Origin: Saprospiraceae bacterium
GTDB lineage: Bacteria; Bacteroidota; Bacteroidia; Chitinophagales; Saprospiraceae
DNA: 64,000 nucleotides
Assembly (NCBI GenBank): GCA_028285545.1
Contig: JANQPA010000062.1
Coordinates: 1 to 64,000, forward strand
Direction of reading: 5' to 3'
Both the position numbers and the translations under genes were made by a program. Position 1 is the first letter of the stretch. Each line of letters opens with the position of its first letter. This document shows positions 18,739 to 27,930 of the stretch, in pieces. The notes under the pieces are model-generated. The model saw nothing but the letters and a program-made list of their open reading frames with translations. It ran no database searches and was not told where the DNA came from.

Positions 18739-19398
18739 ATGAATCTGATTAAAGAAACATACAGCTTAATAAAAAAGGATTTCACCCTAGAACTGAGACT
18801 AAAATATGCTATTAGTGGAATATTATTATATGTACTTTCCACTGTTTTTATTGTTTTTAGCTCCTTTGTTCGTATAGAACCGCTCAGTTGGAATGCTGTT
18901 TTTTGGATAGTCATTCTTTTTGCGGCAGTAAATGCTGTGGGCAAAAGCTTCGTTTTAGAAGACATGGACCGCCAACTATACTATTATACCATAGCCAATC
19001 CAATAGCCATTATTTTGTCTAAAATGCTTTATAATGTCAGTTTATTGTTCTTACTAAGTTTATTGTGCTGGCTAGGTTTTAGCTTTGTTGCCGGTAATCC
19101 GGTGGAAGATACCTTTATCTTTTTTCTGGCTCTTCTCTTGGGTAGTGCTGGATTTTCCATTGCCTTTACCTTTACAGCTGCAATTGCATCAAAGGCTCAG
19201 AATAGTGCTACCCTAATGGCGATACTTAGTTTTCCAGTTATTATTCCGATTTTAATGACTTTAATTAAACTGTCGGCTGGTACTTTAGGCGAATTTGACA
19301 ATGAGGGCATAAATCAGGATATCCTTATTTTATTGGCAATAGATGCCTTATTGGTGGGCCTCAGTCTTATTTTATTTCCTTTTTTGTGGCGAGACTAA
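18739..19398 (+). CDS. ccmB: CcmB-like heme exporter permease for cytochrome c maturation
   Basis: This 219-aa integral membrane protein has six predicted TM helices and the CcmB family pattern: ETYSLIKKDFTLELR at the N-terminus, a FVLEDMDRQLYYY loop and SFPVIIPILM in the C-terminal half. CcmB is the membrane part of the ABC unit that supports heme delivery to apocytochromes c. In other genomes ccmC and ccmA often lie close by; here no other ccm gene follows, and the next gene is convergent. A hairpin (19410-19440) ends the transcript. A possible -7 box lies 35 bases upstream. Confidence 0.85.
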   Translation: MNLIKETYSLIKKDFTLELRLKYAISGILLYVLSTVFIVFSSFVRIEPLSWNAVFWIVILFAAVNAVGKSFVLEDMDRQLYYYTIANPIAIILSKMLYNVSLLFLLSLLCWLGFSFVAGNPVEDTFIFFLALLLGSAGFSIAFTFTAAIASKAQNSATLMAILSFPVIIPILMTLIKLSAGTLGEFDNEGINQDILILLAIDALLVGLSLILFPFLWRD

Positions 19399-19409
19399 AC
19401 GAATGCTTC

Positions 19410-19440
19410 ATGATGATTGGGGCGGAGGTCCAATCATCAT
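19410..19440. terminator. 11-bp perfect hairpin between convergent genes
   Basis: ATGATGATTGG (19410-19420) pairs with 19430-19440 around a nine-base loop. It sits 12 bases after the ccmB stop and 17 before the end of the convergent gene, so it is placed as a shared terminator. T-rich sequence follows on the plus strand. Confidence 0.6.
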
Positions 19441-19456
19441 TAAATACATTTTCAAT

Positions 19457-19861
19457 TTAAAAAAGCTCTACAGGCTTGCTGAATTTATTAATAAAAGAAT
19501 GCACTTCAATGGTATAATATCCGGACGGGAATTTACTAAAATCTAACTCATAGATGGCATCCACGGGCAGCTCATGTACTTTGTGTCGATAAATGACATC
19601 ACCCTGAATATTTTTTATTAGAACCTCTTTTAGATTTAAGTTAAAGCTATCAAAATCAATGTAAAATGATTTTTCTATTTGATCCTCAAAAAGAGTCCAT
19701 GAGGATGGAGAATCAATAGAAGAGGCTACTTCAATTTTCTTGAGTTTTTGTACCCATTCCCGAAGATCTTGGGAGGTAAAACTATTGGTTGACTGTGCTT
19801 TTATTCCATATACACATACCATGCTAATGCCTATACAGGCAATCATTCGACGAAGTGACAT
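19457..19861 (-). CDS. Small secreted beta-sandwich protein resembling a type IX sorting-tail domain
   Basis: The 134-aa protein has a signal peptide (1-22, ending in IKAQ), a short helical stretch and a C-terminal domain (about 60-134) with the strand pattern of type-A C-terminal sorting tails and DUF3244-like sandwiches: VLIKNIQGDVIYRH, then YELDFSKFPSGYYTIEV. Genuine sorting tails are attached to a cargo; here almost nothing precedes the tail, so it may instead be a free small periplasmic protein. It is convergent with ccmB. Function is unknown. Confidence 0.6.
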   Translation of the reverse strand: MSLRRMIACIGISMVCVYGIKAQSTNSFTSQDLREWVQKLKKIEVASSIDSPSSWTLFEDQIEKSFYIDFDSFNLNLKEVLIKNIQGDVIYRHKVHELPVDAIYELDFSKFPSGYYTIEVHSFINKFSKPVELF

Positions 19862-19971
19862 TGTTCCAGAATTAGGTCTAATTTGTGTTCCAAAAACCGA
19901 AACGAATATATTTAAAAAAAATTAAAATATTGTTCGATTCAGAGAATTTAACTTTAGATAAACGATTATTT

Positions 19972-20604
19972 TCATGAAATATTCTCTGTCTGCCAAATAT
20001 TCAGAAGTTCAGAGATGTTATGATAGATTTTACGCTCTTGATCTAGAAAAGTTTCAAGATCCATCCATACGGCCTGTTCAATATCTTCTTCTTCCTGTGG
20101 GCTTAGACTTTGATGTTCTGCTTTCATCAAAAACCAATGGGTTTTCTTAAGAATGCGTTTCTTATTTTGCCGATAGGTATGAAAGGTGACTGCTAAGGGA
20201 CTTTGGATGTGAACTTCTTTAAGTCCAGTCTCTTCTTGTACTTCTCTGATGGCGGCGGCTTCCACACTTTCTCCCGGGTCAATTTTCCCTTTTGGTAAAT
20301 CCCAGTGGTCTCTACGAAAGATAAACAAGATTTCATTAGAAGGGTTCAGAACCAAGCCTCCTCCTGCTTCAATTATTTTATAGAAGTTATTAAAATCCTG
20401 TACTAGTTTAGCATAATTTTTGGCGTATAAGATTACGGACTGGAAGCGATTGGTCTTTTCCAGCATATCAATATAGGCCATTAGAAGTTTGGGCTTACCA
20501 GGGTAAGGGGCTAGTAAATTGTTACCACCTTCATATTTCGATTTATCTAAATCCGCTTCATCCACTAGAAGAAGTGGCGTTTCATTAATGTATATTTTGT
20601 ACAT
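19972..20604 (-). CDS. Nudix hydrolase
   Basis: This is a cytoplasmic phosphohydrolase that cleaves nucleoside diphosphates linked to another group. The Nudix box is complete: GKIDPGE, then REVQEETGL (about residues 106-128). An N-terminal extension of about 80 residues is typical of the Bacteroidota proteins encoded next to pyrE. I use the ATG at 20602-20604 (MYKIYINETP) rather than the frame start nine bases earlier. The gene is divergent from pyrE with only 26 bases between starts, so each promoter must overlap the other gene. The substrate is not predictable from sequence. Confidence 0.88.
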   Translation of the reverse strand: MYKIYINETPLLLVDEADLDKSKYEGGNNLLAPYPGKPKLLMAYIDMLEKTNRFQSVILYAKNYAKLVQDFNNFYKIIEAGGGLVLNPSNEILFIFRRDHWDLPKGKIDPGESVEAAAIREVQEETGLKEVHIQSPLAVTFHTYRQNKKRILKKTHWFLMKAEHQSLSPQEEEDIEQAVWMDLETFLDQERKIYHNISELLNIWQTENIS

Positions 20605-20630
20605 TAGCCCCAATTTTTGATAAAACCAGT

Positions 20631-21278
20631 ATGTATAATAAAGAAATAGCCATAAAAGTTGCGAGTAGGTTGCTACAAATTAATGCAATAAAATTAAATC
20701 CACAAAAGCCATTTACCTGGGCTTCTGGACTAAAAACGCCCATTTATTGTGATAATCGGCTGATTTTGTCCTATCCGGAAGTACGCCATTTTATCATTGA
20801 CTGTTTTCAAATTAAGGCAATGGCGATAGAAAACATCAATTATATAGCTGGAGTAGCGACTGCTGGAATCCCACATGCGGCATTATTGGCAGACCGAATG
20901 CAGTTACCTATGGTCTATGTACGATCTAAAGCAAAAGCACATGGCCGGCAAAATTTAATTGAAGGTCGATTAGAAGAAAATGCCCGGGTTCTGCTCATTG
21001 AAGATTTAATTTCTACAGGAGGAAGTAGTATAAAGGCTCTGGAAGCAATACAAAAGCAATCTGCTGAAGTAGTAGCCACTCTAGCCATTTTTTCCTATGA
21101 ATTTGATCAAGCCAAGGAAGCTTTTCAACAGGTTGCTTGTCCATTGGATACTCTGAGTAGTTATAGTGTTTTACTGGAAGAAGCAAAAAAGGCCAACTAC
21201 ATTGATGAAGAAGCCTTGGAAAGTCTTCAATTATGGCGTAAAGACCCCAAGGCCTGGAGTGCAAATTTCCAGGGCTAA
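20631..21278 (+). CDS. pyrE: Orotate phosphoribosyltransferase
   Basis: It converts orotate and PRPP to orotidine 5'-phosphate, the fifth step of pyrimidine synthesis, in the cytoplasm. The PRPP-binding signature VLLIEDLISTGGS is at about 120-132; FTWASGLKTPIYCDNR (28-43) is the family's orotate-side motif, and YVRSKAKAHG (96-105) the flexible catalytic loop. The length of 215 aa is normal. No other pyr gene is near. It is divergent from the Nudix gene and 117 bases before the M42 peptidase gene. Confidence 0.95.
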   Translation: MYNKEIAIKVASRLLQINAIKLNPQKPFTWASGLKTPIYCDNRLILSYPEVRHFIIDCFQIKAMAIENINYIAGVATAGIPHAALLADRMQLPMVYVRSKAKAHGRQNLIEGRLEENARVLLIEDLISTGGSSIKALEAIQKQSAEVVATLAIFSYEFDQAKEAFQQVACPLDTLSSYSVLLEEAKKANYIDEEALESLQLWRKDPKAWSANFQG

Positions 21279-21350
21279 CCAATTTTATCCCTTCTGACAT
21301 ATTCATATTCATTAAAAATCATATAACCCAATTTTAATATTATATTTGCG

Positions 21351-21358
21351 GGTTAAGA
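21351..21358 (+). promoter_or_regulatory. Possible -7 box of the M42 peptidase promoter
   Basis: TATATTTG followed by CGGG fits TAnnTTTG, 38 bases before the start codon. No TTG is found at the expected -33 distance, so this is a partial match. Confidence 0.35.
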
Positions 21359-21395
21359 AGAAGAAACTGATAAATAAAAAAATATTAAGCTAGAG

Positions 21396-22481
21396 ATGCC
21401 TGTAATCACACCCAGATCTGAAGAATTTTTAAAAAGCTACTTAAACAATGCCTCCCCCACCGGGTTTGAAACATCTGGCCAGAAAATATGGCTGGATTAT
21501 TTAAAACCTTACATTGATGATTGGGATGTAGATAATTATGGAACAGCTTACGGCATAATCAACCCAGGGAAAGATTTTAAGGTTGTTATTGAGGGACATG
21601 CGGATGAAATTTCCTGGTTTGTACATTATATTTCTGACAATGGCTTTTTGAACGTCATCCGCAATGGCGGATCTGATCACATGATCGCTCCATCAAAACG
21701 TGTGAATGTTCACACAAAAAAAGGAATAGTGAAGGGAATATTTGGCTGGCCAGCCATCCACACTCGTCATGGAGAAGATGCTAAATTGACCCCCAAGGTT
21801 GACAATATTTTTATTGATGTAGGGGCTAAAAACAAAGAAGAAGTTTTAGAAATGGGGATTCATGTAGGATGCGTTATAACCTACGAGGATGAAATGATTA
21901 AACTCAATGATCGCTACTATGTTGGAAGAGCCCTCGATAATAGAATTGGAGGTTTTTGCATTGCAGAAGTGGCTCGCTTGATACACGAAAACCAAATTGA
22001 ACTTCCTTTTTCTCTATATATTGTCAATTCGGTCCAGGAAGAAGTAGGATTAAAAGGAGCTGAAATGATTGCCAATACCATCAAACCAGATGTGGCCATC
22101 GTCACTGATGTTACTCATGACACCCACACCCCCTTAGTGAATACTAAAAAACATGGAGATATCAAAAGTGGAAAGGGCCCTTCTATTACTTATGCTCCTT
22201 CTGTACATCACAAACTTTTGGAATTGATCATCCAGACTGCAGAAGAAAAGGAGATTCCATTACAAAGAGAGGCTTCTTCCCGAAGAACCAGTACAGATAC
22301 GGATGCTTTTGCCTACTCAAATGGTGGTGTTCCCTCAGCCCTAATCTCATTACCTTTGAGGTATATGCACACAACGGTAGAAATGGCTCATATAGATGAT
22401 ATCGAAAATGTCACTCTTCTAATCTATGAAACCTTGAAGAAGATAGAATATAATCATAACTTCAAATATATTCAGAAATAG
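21396..22481 (+). CDS. M42-family metallo-aminopeptidase
   Basis: This cytoplasmic dinuclear-zinc aminopeptidase (the FrvX/endoglucanase-M/TET family) removes N-terminal residues from peptides. The metal and catalytic residues are visible: His68 in GHADEI, Asp181 in RALDNRIG, Glu215/Glu216 in QEEVGLKGA, Asp238 in VTDVTHD and His325 in YMHTTVE. The 361-aa length is usual, and TET assemblies are likely from family knowledge. It has no signal peptide. It precedes a UbiA-like membrane protein gene by 17 bases, which may be co-transcribed. Confidence 0.92.
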   Translation: MPVITPRSEEFLKSYLNNASPTGFETSGQKIWLDYLKPYIDDWDVDNYGTAYGIINPGKDFKVVIEGHADEISWFVHYISDNGFLNVIRNGGSDHMIAPSKRVNVHTKKGIVKGIFGWPAIHTRHGEDAKLTPKVDNIFIDVGAKNKEEVLEMGIHVGCVITYEDEMIKLNDRYYVGRALDNRIGGFCIAEVARLIHENQIELPFSLYIVNSVQEEVGLKGAEMIANTIKPDVAIVTDVTHDTHTPLVNTKKHGDIKSGKGPSITYAPSVHHKLLELIIQTAEEKEIPLQREASSRRTSTDTDAFAYSNGGVPSALISLPLRYMHTTVEMAHIDDIENVTLLIYETLKKIEYNHNFKYIQK

Positions 22482-22498
22482 AACTGTCCTAATCCAGT

Positions 22499-23359
22499 TT
22501 GAAACGAGCATTTTCTCTTTTTGCCAATTTTGTATTATACAGCAATATTTGGATTGCAATTGCTGCATCCTGTATGGCTATTCAAACACAGTACCTGGTT
22601 GAAAAAACACTGATTATCAAACCTTTGCATGGTTTTATTTTCTTTGGAACTTTAAGTCTTTATGCAGCCCATCGACTGATTGGCTTAAAGAAAGTTGACT
22701 CCGATTCGATATCAGGGCGCTTTAGCATTATAAAAAATTTGAGTGCTTATGTTTTAGTTTTAGCCTTAAGCTCATGCATTATCGGCCTTTATTTCTTAAT
22801 TCAGCTTCCCTTAGAAATTTTCCCCTTGCTGCTGCCAGCAGCTCTTGCCTCAGCTGCCTACATTTTGCCCTTTTTAAAAAATCAACAACGCTTAAGAGAC
22901 ATTAATTATATCAAGATATTTTTGATTGCCATCGTTTGGTCCATTTTAACAGCCCTGATACCTGGCATGCTTAGCCATAAACTGGATTTTTGGAGTCTTA
23001 CTGCTCTCAGTTTAGAGCGCTTTTTTTTCATTTTTGCGATCACTCTCCCCTTCGACATAAGAGATTTGAAGGTAGATCAACAGAGTTCTGTGAAAACAAT
23101 TCCTGCTTCCATAGGGATCCATAAAACAAAAGTAATGGCCGGTTTTATGATTCTATTTATGATGATTTGTGCTTTTTGGAATTTTAATTCCCTTCTTTAT
23201 TCTCGTCCCATAATTATTGCTTTAGCCCTCTCTGCTCTATCAAGTTGGATTTTAATCCATTATTCCAATCCTAAACGGCCAGATTATTATTATACTGGAT
23301 TTATGGATGGAACCATGGTTTTTCAATTTATTTTAATAATTCTATTTTCTTACATATGA
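22499..23359 (+). CDS. UbiA-superfamily-like polytopic membrane protein
   Basis: This is a 286-aa membrane protein with eight to nine predicted TM helices. LPFDIRDLKVDQQSS (about residue 180) resembles the second Asp-rich DxxxD motif of UbiA prenyltransferases, and the FMDGTMV end fits the family. The first Asp-rich motif (NDxxD) is not evident, as the equivalent loop reads YAAHRLIGLKK. It may therefore be a diverged relative with another substrate, or inactive. The start is a TTG at 22499; the first internal ATG would remove the first helix. It follows the M42 gene closely. Confidence 0.6.
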   Translation: MKRAFSLFANFVLYSNIWIAIAASCMAIQTQYLVEKTLIIKPLHGFIFFGTLSLYAAHRLIGLKKVDSDSISGRFSIIKNLSAYVLVLALSSCIIGLYFLIQLPLEIFPLLLPAALASAAYILPFLKNQQRLRDINYIKIFLIAIVWSILTALIPGMLSHKLDFWSLTALSLERFFFIFAITLPFDIRDLKVDQQSSVKTIPASIGIHKTKVMAGFMILFMMICAFWNFNSLLYSRPIIIALALSALSSWILIHYSNPKRPDYYYTGFMDGTMVFQFILIILFSYI

Positions 23360-23451
23360 TCTTTTTACTTTCAAGGCAGTGGTGATAATGCCGTTTAGCA
23401 TAATTGGTATAAAGCAGCATTTTTTTTCTCATTCACGTTTTCAAATTATAT

Positions 23452-24555
23452 ATGGAAGCTTCAATTAGCTGGATAGTCATAACAAGCTATGCGATGATAC
23501 AGAACATCGCTTTTTTCTTTCTTTTTCTTACACAGAAAACAGCTAATCTGTTCATTCGCAGAATTTTATCATTTCTCTCTCTTTGCTGTGCTTTAATTTT
23601 AGCAGAAGAATTTCTGGGATTTACTTATGGTTTTGAACAGTATCCTCACATGATATTGGCAACTTCCCCCCTTTGGTATCTACTTGCCCCGCTTTTATAT
23701 TTCTACTTGCGAGCTCAAATAAAAGGTCATGGATTAAAATGGATAGATCTTTTACACCTAAGCCCTTTTCTAATTGTCCTTTTTGGGAGTATGGATTTTT
23801 ACACCTTCTCAGGAGAAGCCAAATTAAACTATTTGGAATCTTTTCGAACTGGTCAATTTATTGCTCCTGTTCATAATGCTCATTATATCCTGTTCTTTCT
23901 TCAATCCATTGCTTATTTGGGAGTTTGTATATGGATTTTTAAAACCAATGCATCTACCAAAAAAATTCAGATGTGGCAAAAGATCTGTTTAATTTGTTTG
24001 CTTGCATTTTCCTTGATGGGATTAACAGCCATTTGGTTTGCTAATACCAAGAGTCAGTTTTTAATACACCTATCAGCTGATTCCTTTGTGGTGTGGTTGG
24101 CCTTATTTAACCTGGGGATTTTAATTCAAAGCATCCGCTATCCTAATCAGCTATACTTCAAACTTAAAGAAAGAAAAGCTGCAAAACCAGAATGGAACAC
24201 CCATCTTATTATGGATAATATCAACCAGTATATGGAGCAACAACATCCCTACCGGGATCCTAATTATAATATTCACCAACTGGTTAAAGCACTCGGATAT
24301 TCCAAAAATCAACTGGAACAAATCATTAAATCTAACACCAACTTAAATTTTCGGGATTTTTTAAATGAATATAGAATTGAGGAAGCCAAACAAAAATTAG
24401 TGCTCCCCGAAAACCATCGGTTTACCATCCAATCCATTGCCGAAGAAGTGGGCTTTAAAAGTTCTGCCACCTTTTATCGGGTTTTTAAGAAGCGTGAAGG
24501 ACTAACACCAAAAGCTTTAATGAAGTCTAAAATTCCAGATTCCTCTTCCAAGTAA
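23452..24555 (+). CDS. Membrane-anchored AraC-family transcriptional regulator
   Basis: The N-terminal half (about 1-235) has seven predicted TM helices (for example LWYLLAPLLYFYLRA and ICLICLLAFSLMGLTA), and the C-terminal 100 residues form an AraC double helix-turn-helix (IHQLVKALGYSKNQLEQIIK, then IAEEVGFKSSATFYRVFKKREGLTP). Such 7TM-AraC fusions are common in Bacteroidota and presumably sense a membrane or extracytoplasmic signal while binding DNA from the membrane. The downstream serine hydrolase gene (121 bases later, same strand) is a plausible target but this is unproven. Confidence 0.85.
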   Translation: MEASISWIVITSYAMIQNIAFFFLFLTQKTANLFIRRILSFLSLCCALILAEEFLGFTYGFEQYPHMILATSPLWYLLAPLLYFYLRAQIKGHGLKWIDLLHLSPFLIVLFGSMDFYTFSGEAKLNYLESFRTGQFIAPVHNAHYILFFLQSIAYLGVCIWIFKTNASTKKIQMWQKICLICLLAFSLMGLTAIWFANTKSQFLIHLSADSFVVWLALFNLGILIQSIRYPNQLYFKLKERKAAKPEWNTHLIMDNINQYMEQQHPYRDPNYNIHQLVKALGYSKNQLEQIIKSNTNLNFRDFLNEYRIEEAKQKLVLPENHRFTIQSIAEEVGFKSSATFYRVFKKREGLTPKALMKSKIPDSSSK

Positions 24556-24675
24556 GCAGTATTTCGTCTCAATTCTAAAATTTGAGACAGCTAACGGCTA
24601 TTTCGGTTTGTCAATGGCAAGGCCAAGGCTTACTTTTAACCCGGTTCCTTCTTTTTATCATATAAATCCATCATT

Positions 24676-25698
24676 GTGAAATCTTTAGTACCTACATTTT
24701 TTTTAGTTGCCGTATTCTTTTTAATCAGCTGCGAAAAACAAGCTCCTATAATAAGCCAAAATGCTGGAGCGATAGAAGCTGAAATTGGTAAAATTGTAGA
24801 AGACATCAACAAAGGGAAATATGGTGAAACCCATAGTTTAATTGTCTATCAAAATGATAAATTAATATCTGAAAATTATTTTGAACCCTTCGATGCTAAT
24901 AAACCCCATTACCAGTATTCGGTTACCAAAAGTTTCACCTCAATCCTTATTGGTATTGCAATTGATAAAGGATATATCCAAAGTGTAGACCAAAAACTCT
25001 TAGACTTTTTCCCAGAATACACCGATGTCAAAAATTTAGATAGACGCAAAAAGGCCATTACCCTAAAAGACTTGTTGGCCATGCGAGCGGGTTTTAAATG
25101 GGATGAATGGACCTATTCCTATCTGGATGAACGCAATGATGCAAATAAACTTATCCGTAGTTCAGATATGGTAAAATTTATGTTGGACCTGCCCATGGCC
25201 GATGAACCAGGCAGCAGATTTTTATATAATAGCGGTGCGACTATGTTGCTTTCCGGAATCATTCAGAAAGTATATGGAGAAACAGCAGAAGAATTTGCAA
25301 AAGAATTTCTATTTAAGCCTTTGGGGATAAATAATTGGGACTGGGAACAAGGAGCCAAAGGGCTAAGCAATTCCGGATGGGGATTGCATCTCCTACCCAT
25401 TGATATGGCTTCCATGGGACGGCTCGTTCTAAAACAAGGAAATTGGGAAGGTCAACAACTCCTTCCTTCACAATGGATTGGAGAATCTATTAGGAATCGA
25501 GGCAATCAGTACGGTTATCAGTGGTGGCTGGGAACAGCTGGAGGATCCTTTTCTGCCAGAGGATGGGGCGGTCAATATATTTTTATAGTTCCTACCCACA
25601 ATATGGTTATAGTAACCACTGCCGGCAATTTTAATAATGGGCACCGAGCAGTAGGTGTGGATTTATTAAATAGAATTGTCAATGCAATTGAGGATTAA
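24676..25698 (+). CDS. Class C-type serine hydrolase lipoprotein
   Basis: This 340-aa lipoprotein (lipobox LISC, Cys19) has a beta-lactamase/transpeptidase fold. SVTK supplies the nucleophile Ser82 and Lys85. The second motif reads YNS (184-186), as in many esterase-like members, rather than the YxN of true beta-lactamases. The third position is GWGGQY near residue 296. It is more likely an esterase, or a peptidase on envelope substrates, than an antibiotic-degrading enzyme. The start is a GTG at 24676, chosen because it gives a complete lipoprotein signal. It follows the AraC regulator gene. Confidence 0.82.
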   Translation: MKSLVPTFFLVAVFFLISCEKQAPIISQNAGAIEAEIGKIVEDINKGKYGETHSLIVYQNDKLISENYFEPFDANKPHYQYSVTKSFTSILIGIAIDKGYIQSVDQKLLDFFPEYTDVKNLDRRKKAITLKDLLAMRAGFKWDEWTYSYLDERNDANKLIRSSDMVKFMLDLPMADEPGSRFLYNSGATMLLSGIIQKVYGETAEEFAKEFLFKPLGINNWDWEQGAKGLSNSGWGLHLLPIDMASMGRLVLKQGNWEGQQLLPSQWIGESIRNRGNQYGYQWWLGTAGGSFSARGWGGQYIFIVPTHNMVIVTTAGNFNNGHRAVGVDLLNRIVNAIED

Positions 25699-25798
25699 TA
25701 CAATTTTTTTTCTCAAATCATCAAAATGAGAAATACGATAAAGTAAAATTAGAAGCTGAGCAACTGGGGCCCAGTAATTTTGCCTCAAAACTTAAATC

Positions 25799-26749
25799 AT
25801 GAAAAAATTGATTTTAAACTCACTTATTTTACTTTTTCTTATTTCCGCCTGTTCAAAAAAGGAGGACAGCACTACTCCGCCCCCTCAGCCCGACCCCATT
25901 GAGGTAACGGATATTAGTAACCAGTATTCTGTACGTACTTTAACTCCCTCCTTTAATGGTAGTGGTGGCGCTACTATTGACTCGGCAGGATGGATTTACG
26001 TAGCCGATTTTGGAGATCGATTGGATAATGCAAACGGAATCCAAGTAACAAAAGTAGATCCATCTTCCGGAGAGTTGACTGTATTTGCAACTGGACTAGT
26101 GGGGCCTTCAGGCAATAAATTTGATAGTAAGGGCAACTTATTTCAGGCAAATATTAAAGGAAATACCATCAGCAAAATTTCTCCTGATGGGCAAGTCAGT
26201 GATTTTGTAAGCTCTGGATTAGCAAGTCCTGTGGGAATAGCCATTGATAAAGAAGATAATTTATACGTCTGTAATTGTGGCGGTAGTTCCATTTCTAAAG
26301 TTACCCCAGATGGAACGGTATCCTCCTTTGTTCAATCCAGTGAACTGAAATGTCCTAATGGTATAACCATCGATGATGAAGGTAATTTATACCCTGTTAA
26401 TTTTAGCAATGGAAAAGTTTTTAAGGTAAGTCCAGATGGAAGTCTTTCCGTACTTACCACTTTGCCAGGTAATTCTAATGCGCATATAGATTATTGGAAT
26501 AAAAAATTGTATGTCGTTGGCCGAAGTGCCGGGCAAGTTTTTGAAGTTGATATGCAAGGAAAAATTAATCTGCTGGCAGGAAGCGGGACCATTGGAGATA
26601 CTGATGGTGATGGCAATGAGGCTCAATTTTATATTCCTAATGGAATTGCCCTTAGCAAAGATGGACAGAAAATCTATGTTGTGGATCGGCTCCTGGGAGT
26701 TGGCACTCAGCTAAATCCAGTAGTAGTAAGGGTTATCGAAAAGAAATAA
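25799..26749 (+). CDS. NHL/SMP-30-like beta-propeller lipoprotein
   Basis: This 316-aa lipoprotein has its lipobox Cys at 18 (LISAC), then a Pro-rich spacer and about six NHL-type blades. The repeated units read like 'G(I/N).ID..(G/D)NLY..(N).G..(I/V)(S/F)K(V/I)(S/T)PDG', for example GIAIDKEDNLYV, ISKVTPDGTVSSF and VFKVSPDGSLSVL. Propellers of this type bind ligands or act as lactonases. No lactonase metal site could be recognised with confidence, so binding is as likely as catalysis. It is a single gene; TAATTTTG at 25775-25782 is a possible -7 box. Confidence 0.8.
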   Translation: MKKLILNSLILLFLISACSKKEDSTTPPPQPDPIEVTDISNQYSVRTLTPSFNGSGGATIDSAGWIYVADFGDRLDNANGIQVTKVDPSSGELTVFATGLVGPSGNKFDSKGNLFQANIKGNTISKISPDGQVSDFVSSGLASPVGIAIDKEDNLYVCNCGGSSISKVTPDGTVSSFVQSSELKCPNGITIDDEGNLYPVNFSNGKVFKVSPDGSLSVLTTLPGNSNAHIDYWNKKLYVVGRSAGQVFEVDMQGKINLLAGSGTIGDTDGDGNEAQFYIPNGIALSKDGQKIYVVDRLLGVGTQLNPVVVRVIEKK

Positions 26750-26894
26750 CAGTATTTTTTATAAAAGAGAAGAATTCATCCGAAGCACTGTGATTAATTC
26801 GCTCTTGGCTGCCTGGGGAATGGGCAAAACAAAAGTTTTCAACATTTTTTTTGCTCCCCATGCCAGCCATTTTATTTATTCTACAAATTTTTGT

Positions 26895-27326
26895 TCAAGG
26901 TAACATCCTTCGATGATAATTAATTTGGCCTAGATGATAACTTAAATGATTGATTACTCTAAAAAGAAAAAAGGCCCTACTCCCTTCTTTTTGAAAAAAG
27001 TCAAAAGGATAGGATTCTTCTAAATCTACCTCCGCTAAAACCTCTCGAATCATCAAAATGGTTGCATCAATCAGATCAATTAAATCTTTTCTAGGCACAT
27101 CCTTTATGGTGAATTCCAGAGGTCTATTCCTTTGATAATTGGTCCGGCCAATACCCAATCCAATATAATAATTCAAAAAACCAATGATGTGGTAACAAAG
27201 GTTACCTCCCGTATTGTTTATCTCTCCACTTAGCTCCCAGAGTCGCTTCTCCTCCTGATAGGCAAGGATCTCTTCTTTTAGTTGCAATAGGTATTTTTCA
27301 AAATAATGAATAAAATATTGGTTCAT
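26895..27326 (-). CDS. DinB-fold protein (DUF1572-like)
   Basis: This four-helix-bundle protein of the DinB superfamily has about 143 aa. It carries spaced histidines at the expected places: NLCYHIIGFLNYYIG in helix 2 and VINHLSYHLGQINYHRRM in the last helix. Many members bind a divalent metal; some are thiol transferases. The open frame continues 111 bases upstream of the ATG used here, but that would leave a single base before the next, divergent gene, and the extra residues are unlike the family. Function is unknown. Confidence 0.72.
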   Translation of the reverse strand: MNQYFIHYFEKYLLQLKEEILAYQEEKRLWELSGEINNTGGNLCYHIIGFLNYYIGLGIGRTNYQRNRPLEFTIKDVPRKDLIDLIDATILMIREVLAEVDLEESYPFDFFQKEGSRAFFLFRVINHLSYHLGQINYHRRMLP

Positions 27327-27438
27327 AGCAATTAAATTTATCGTTGCATCTAATATTTGAGTCCCCTTGAAAATAAACAAGTCTATTTTAGAAAAAAAAC
27401 CGTAATAAGCTACATCATTTTTAAAAACAATAAGCAAA

Positions 27439-27930
27439 ATGTCAGAAAGTTCTTATTTCATCCGAGAAATTCAACCCAAAGACAACCCAGCCGTAGCCCA
27501 ATTGATAAAAGAAGTCATGACTGAGTATGGCGCAATAGGAGAAGGTTATTCCATCAATGATGAGGAAGTAGATAAGATGTTTGATTTTTATAACAATGAA
27601 AAATCTGCCTTTTACGTAGTTGAAAAAGATGGAAAAATATGGGGATGCGGAGGATTTAGCCATCTTCAAGGAGGCCATAAAGGCACCTGTGAATTAAAAA
27701 AGATGTATTTCTATCCTGAATTAAGAGGAAAAGGATTTGGTCGTCGGTTAATTTATCAATGCCTTAATTCTGCCAAAAAAATGGGCTATCAAATTTGTTA
27801 TTTAGAAACCATTGCCTCCATGAAGGAGGCCAATCATTTATACCAAAAAATAGGATTTAGCAGGTTATCCAAAAAAATGGGAGATACCGGCCATAGTGCT
27901 TGTAATACGAGCTATTCTATTCGCTTATAA
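27439..27930 (+). CDS. GNAT-family N-acetyltransferase
   Basis: This is an acetyl-CoA-dependent transferase of 163 aa. The core shows the beta4 strand GCGGFSHL, the beta-alpha segment CELKKMYFYPELRGKGFGRRLI containing the acetyl-CoA loop (R-G-K-G-F-G), and the late YQKIGFSRL motif. The acceptor substrate cannot be told. Its 3' end overlaps the 3' end of the convergent cupin gene by six bases (27925-27930). It is divergent from the DinB gene. Confidence 0.88.
   Translation: MSESSYFIREIQPKDNPAVAQLIKEVMTEYGAIGEGYSINDEEVDKMFDFYNNEKSAFYVVEKDGKIWGCGGFSHLQGGHKGTCELKKMYFYPELRGKGFGRRLIYQCLNSAKKMGYQICYLETIASMKEANHLYQKIGFSRLSKKMGDTGHSACNTSYSIRL

Noticed and set aside
24676-25698. Antibiotic-resistance beta-lactamase
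   Set aside because: The second motif is YNS and the protein is a membrane lipoprotein of the esterase-like branch; motif SxxK alone does not indicate resistance.
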